From the NCBI RefSeq assembly GCF_007859655.1, contig NZ_CP042304.1, positions 2,418,001 to 2,482,000 on the forward strand: a stretch of DNA of 64,000 bases. The letters are read 5' to 3'. Made by a program: the position numbers and the translations under genes. Below are positions 61,180-64,000 of this stretch, in pieces (position 1 is the first letter of the stretch; each line of letters opens with the position of its first letter). Source of the DNA: Devosia ginsengisoli. Its GTDB lineage: Bacteria > Pseudomonadota > Alphaproteobacteria > Rhizobiales > Devosiaceae. The notes under the pieces are model-generated. The model worked only from the letters and a program-made list of their open reading frames with translations. It did not search any database and had not been told where the DNA came from.

Positions 61180-62181
61180 ATGACAGCGTTGATCGAAGCT
61201 CGGGGCGTTTCCAAGCGCTTCCGGCAACACAAGCGGTTTCCCGGCCTGCTGGGTGCCTTCAAATCGCTGGTGACCACAGAATATACCGAAGTCACTGCCG
61301 TTTCCGATATCGGCTTCGATATCGCTGCAGGTGAAGCGGTGGGCTATCTCGGCCCCAACGGCGCCGGCAAATCCACCATGATCAAGATGATGACCGGCAT
61401 CCTGGTGCCATCATCCGGCACACTCTCGGTGCTCGGCCGCACGCCGCATCTCGAACGCATGGCCAATGCGCGCGAGATCGGCGTCGTCTTCGGCCAGCGC
61501 AGCCAGCTCTGGTGGGACCTGCCTGTCATCGACAGCTTCACCCTGCATCGCCGCATCTACGACATTCCCGAAGCCCGCTACGCCGAGAACCTCAAGCGCT
61601 TCAGTGAACTACTCGATCTGACGCCCTTCCTTGACCGCGCCGTGCGCCAGCTCAGCCTGGGCCAGCGCATGCGCGCCGAGATCGTCATGTCGCTGCTGCA
61701 CGATCCCAAAATCCTGTTTCTCGACGAACCCACGATTGGCCTCGATGTGGTCGCCAAGGATGCGGTGCGCAAATTCCTCGCCGAGATCAATCGCGAGCGC
61801 GGCGTCACCATCATCCTCACGACCCATGACCTGCAGGATATCGAGACCATTTGTCCGCGCCTGATCATGGTCGATCACAGCCGGCTGATCTTCGATGGCG
61901 AATTGCACCGCCTGCGCGCCGCTCTCGGCTCGGCCCGCCGCCTGACGCTGGAATTTGCCGCCGATCCCGGCCCACTCCCCCTGTCGACCGCCACGCTCAC
62001 CGCGGACGAAGGCCTGCGCAAGCATTACCTGCTCGAGCGCGAGGAGGTGTCGCTGGTGCAGGTCCTGGGCGAAGTCGGCAGCGATCGCGGCCTCAAGGAT
62101 GTCGCACTGCACGAGCCCGACATCGAGGAGGTGATCCGCACCTTCTACCAGCGCCGCAACGCGGCAGCAGTCGCATCATGA
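61180..62181 (+). CDS. ABC-2 type export ATP-binding protein
   Basis: A 333-residue ATPase. Walker A is GPNGAGKST (about 65-73); the Q-loop region is FGQRSQLWWDLPVIDS, signature LSLGQRMR, Walker B ILFLDEPTIGLD and H-loop TTHDLQD. The C-terminal 100 residues form an extra domain seen in ATPases that act with DUF990-type membrane partners. It overlaps the next permease by four bases (ATGA). Confidence 0.95.
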   Translation: MTALIEARGVSKRFRQHKRFPGLLGAFKSLVTTEYTEVTAVSDIGFDIAAGEAVGYLGPNGAGKSTMIKMMTGILVPSSGTLSVLGRTPHLERMANAREIGVVFGQRSQLWWDLPVIDSFTLHRRIYDIPEARYAENLKRFSELLDLTPFLDRAVRQLSLGQRMRAEIVMSLLHDPKILFLDEPTIGLDVVAKDAVRKFLAEINRERGVTIILTTHDLQDIETICPRLIMVDHSRLIFDGELHRLRAALGSARRLTLEFAADPGPLPLSTATLTADEGLRKHYLLEREEVSLVQVLGEVGSDRGLKDVALHEPDIEEVIRTFYQRRNAAAVAS

Positions 62182-62972
62182 CGGCCTATGCCGCCTTTGC
62201 CCGCAGCGGCTTCCTTACCAGCCTCGCTTATCGCAACGAGGTCTGGGCCAATATTTTCGGCAAGCTGGTGCAGGTCTTTGCCCGCGTCGCCATCTGGCTG
62301 GCCGTCTATGCCGGCGTCACCTCGGTCGATGGCATCAGCATTACCGACATGATCACCTATGCCCTGTTGGGCGGCGTGGTGATGGGCGCCACGCGCTATG
62401 ATCGCATCGTGCGAGCCGTCGGCACTGCCCTCAAGACCGGCGATGTCGCGGTCTGGCTGCTCAAGCCCGTCCACTACCCACTCTACCTGCTGGCGGTGGA
62501 AGCCGGCATGTCGGCCTATACATTCCTGCTCGCCGTCATTCCCACCATAGTCGTCGTGGCACTGATCTATGGCATGCAGCCGCCGGCCAGCCTGTTTCAT
62601 GCCGCCATGTTCCTGCCCTTCTGCGCGCTGGCCTTCCTCATCCATTTCCTGTGCGCTGCCATTTTCGGCGTGCTGGCTTTCTGGCTGATGACGGTCTTCT
62701 CGCTGGAATGGTTGCTGCAGAGCCTGATCGCCCTGCTGTCCGGCATGCTCGTGCCCTTCTGGTTCTTCCCTGAACCATTTGGCGCCATTGCCAGCCACCA
62801 GCCTTTGGCCTGGTTGGTCTACTATCCCTCGGCAGTCTGGCTGGGCCGCCTGGATGTCGGCCAGACCCTGCTCTATTTCGGCCTCGGCCTCGTCTGGACC
62901 GCCCTGCTCGCCGCCGCGCTGGCCCTGCTCTGGCGCAGCGCCTCCTCCCGCATCACCGTGCAGGGAGGCTGA
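62178..62972 (+). CDS. ABC-2 type permease, first subunit
   Basis: A 264-residue integral membrane protein with six helices (about 25-45, 55-75, 110-135, 140-165, 175-200, 225-250) and the ABC-2 permease pattern (ARSGFLTSLAYRNEVWANIFG, VWLLKPVHYPLYLL). ATG 62178 overlaps the ATPase stop. The substrate is unknown. Confidence 0.9.
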   Translation: MTAYAAFARSGFLTSLAYRNEVWANIFGKLVQVFARVAIWLAVYAGVTSVDGISITDMITYALLGGVVMGATRYDRIVRAVGTALKTGDVAVWLLKPVHYPLYLLAVEAGMSAYTFLLAVIPTIVVVALIYGMQPPASLFHAAMFLPFCALAFLIHFLCAAIFGVLAFWLMTVFSLEWLLQSLIALLSGMLVPFWFFPEPFGAIASHQPLAWLVYYPSAVWLGRLDVGQTLLYFGLGLVWTALLAAALALLWRSASSRITVQGG

Positions 62973-62974
62973 CC

Positions 62975-63775
62975 ATGCTGCACCGCCTCTCCATCCTGCC
63001 ACTGCTGGTCCAGATGTATGTCAAATCGCAGATGGAATATCGCGGCGCCTTCTGGCTCGACCGGCTGGCGCAGATCGTCTCCTATGGCGCCGTGCTGACA
63101 ACCATCTGGATCCTGCTGCAGAAGTTCGAGCTGCTGGGCGGCTGGAACTGGCCGGAACTGGCTCTGCTGTTTTCCTTCCAGCTCCTCGCCTATGCCATGG
63201 GCGCCTCGGTGAGCTTCACCCAGTTGCGCGACCTCGAGGAACTGGTGCGCCTGGGTACGATCGACACCCTGCTCACCAAGCCGATCAATACCTGGGCCTA
63301 CCTGATCTTTTCCGGTCTCAATATCGGCTATGCCGGCCACATCATCCTGGCCATTCCCGTGCTGGTCTGGGCGCTCATCGCGGCGCAGGTGGACTGGTCG
63401 GTCGGCAACACGCTGTTCTTTATCTTCAGCCTGTTGAGCGCCACCATGGTCACCGGCGCGGTCATCACCATGATCGGCGCGACCGCATTGATCTGGGTCC
63501 GCTCCAACCACCTCTTCGCCATCTTCTTCGGCTTCTGGGAACTGACACGCTACCCGCTCAACATCTTCCCTTCCGGCATTCAGGTGGTGATGCTGACAAT
63601 CGTACCGCTGGCCTATATCAGCGCCGTGCCGGTGGCCGTGCTGCTCGGCAAGCCTGTGCCGCTGCTCGGCACCTTCGCCGCGCCAGTCGCGCTGCTGGCC
63701 GGCCCGATCCTCGTGCTGATCGCCATCGCCCACTGGCGCTACGCACTCACCCGCTACCAGGGCGCCGGCGGCTAG
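62975..63775 (+). CDS. ABC-2 type permease, second subunit
   Basis: A 266-residue membrane protein of the DUF990/ABC-2 type, with six helices, the N-terminal LVQMYVKSQMEYRGAFWLDRLAQIVSYG and the LEELVRLGTIDTLLTKPINTW loop. It completes the ATPase-permease-permease operon (gap of two bases from the previous gene). Substrate not known. Confidence 0.9.
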   Translation: MLHRLSILPLLVQMYVKSQMEYRGAFWLDRLAQIVSYGAVLTTIWILLQKFELLGGWNWPELALLFSFQLLAYAMGASVSFTQLRDLEELVRLGTIDTLLTKPINTWAYLIFSGLNIGYAGHIILAIPVLVWALIAAQVDWSVGNTLFFIFSLLSATMVTGAVITMIGATALIWVRSNHLFAIFFGFWELTRYPLNIFPSGIQVVMLTIVPLAYISAVPVAVLLGKPVPLLGTFAAPVALLAGPILVLIAIAHWRYALTRYQGAGG

Positions 63776-63874
63776 ATTGCCCGGCACTACGCATTATCCC
63801 TTATGGGACTTGTCCCAATTGTGATTGCCGCAAGCCTGACCGATCTTGCGCGCCATTCCGTGGGAGGGGGCCCC

Positions 63875-64000
63875 ATGAAATCCAGCTATCAGTTCCGGAT
63901 CGACCCGCAGATGCAAAAGCAGGTCGATCTCGAGCACGAACACGACACGCTCGTCGTCCGCATCGCCTATCGCGTCGGCAATTCGGTGCGCCGCAGCGAG
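63875..64000 (+). CDS. Partial unknown gene at window end
   Basis: An open frame starting at ATG 63875 behind GGGAGGGGG runs to the end of the window: MKSSYQFRIDPQMQKQVDLE... with a basic NSVRRSE at the cut end. 42 residues are visible. Too short to assign to a family. Confidence 0.5.
   Translation, partial: MKSSYQFRIDPQMQKQVDLEHEHDTLVVRIAYRVGNSVRRSE

Overview
The window looks like core chromosome of an alphaproteobacterium of the order Hyphomicrobiales, most like Devosia or a close relative. This assignment is from gene content and synteny only. Base composition is high GC. Lineage markers are an RcdA-type DUF1465 protein, TrcR (DUF1013), DUF1192 and DUF4164 proteins, an aa3-type cytochrome oxidase subunit IV, and a 6S RNA next to the 5-formyl-THF cyclo-ligase gene. 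No tRNA, rRNA, CRISPR array, prophage or transposase was seen.

Layout. 1-10.5 kb, minus strand: a tightly coupled envelope and recombination block, ruvC-ruvA-(unknown gene)-ruvB-nudix-ybgC and then tolQ-tolR-tolA-tolB-pal-cpoB-tilS. A plus-strand CHRD gene splits ybgC from tolQ. 10.6-15.1 kb: two GGDEF diguanylate cyclases, then yebC, a SecD-head-like secreted protein, a YmdB-type phosphodiesterase and fau, with 6S RNA just upstream of fau. 15.3-19.7 kb: ParDE-type toxin-antitoxin, a Tat-exported PhoX phosphatase with a candidate Pho box, and a CPA1 antiporter. 19.9-29.7 kb: zapA and DUF4164, then glycolytic and pentose-phosphate genes (tkt, gap, pgk, class I aldolase), interrupted by small accessory genes and a GST-ArsR-SRPBCC operon that carries two palindromic operator-like sites. 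29.8-36.2 kb: ThiE-like protein, Sel1-repeat protein, efp, suhB, an iron-siderophore binding protein, and a TolQ/MotA-like plus OmpA-domain motor pair. 36.3-45.4 kb: ABC exporter, rpmE, rcdA, small proteins, quinone oxidoreductase, trcR, a Kef-type antiporter and a TauE/SafE permease. 45.6-58.4 kb: two YdcH-like proteins, purEK, hydrolases, rpsU, a DsbA-like protein, slyX, a serine hydrolase, the pntAA-pntAB-pntB transhydrogenase genes and an M3 peptidase. 58.4-64 kb: a second siderophore-binding protein, a sigma54 response regulator and a three-gene ABC-2 export system.

The most important observation is technical. Seven genes (cpoB, the first diguanylate cyclase gene, gap, kef, slyX, the serine hydrolase gene and the second siderophore-binding protein gene) are each broken by what looks like a single-base indel. 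Four lie in G/C runs of 5-6. Two are the same change, GAGATC where GAGTC (a CcrM-type GANTC site) would restore the frame. This pattern fits uncorrected long-read error better than real gene loss, and naive ORF calling mis-starts or truncates all seven genes.

The best regulatory signals are TGA-N9-TCA iron boxes in front of both siderophore-binding protein genes, the twin AGTTTC-N8-GAAACT sites, a Pho box before phoX, and a CtrA-type site beside a possible small RNA upstream of rcdA. Several intergenic spaces hold dispersed hairpin repeats. I did not find a convincing new multi-gene system. The least explained loci are the low-GC gene between ruvA and ruvB, the lysine/alanine-rich tail on PntAA, and the small PQPDPP-repeat protein.
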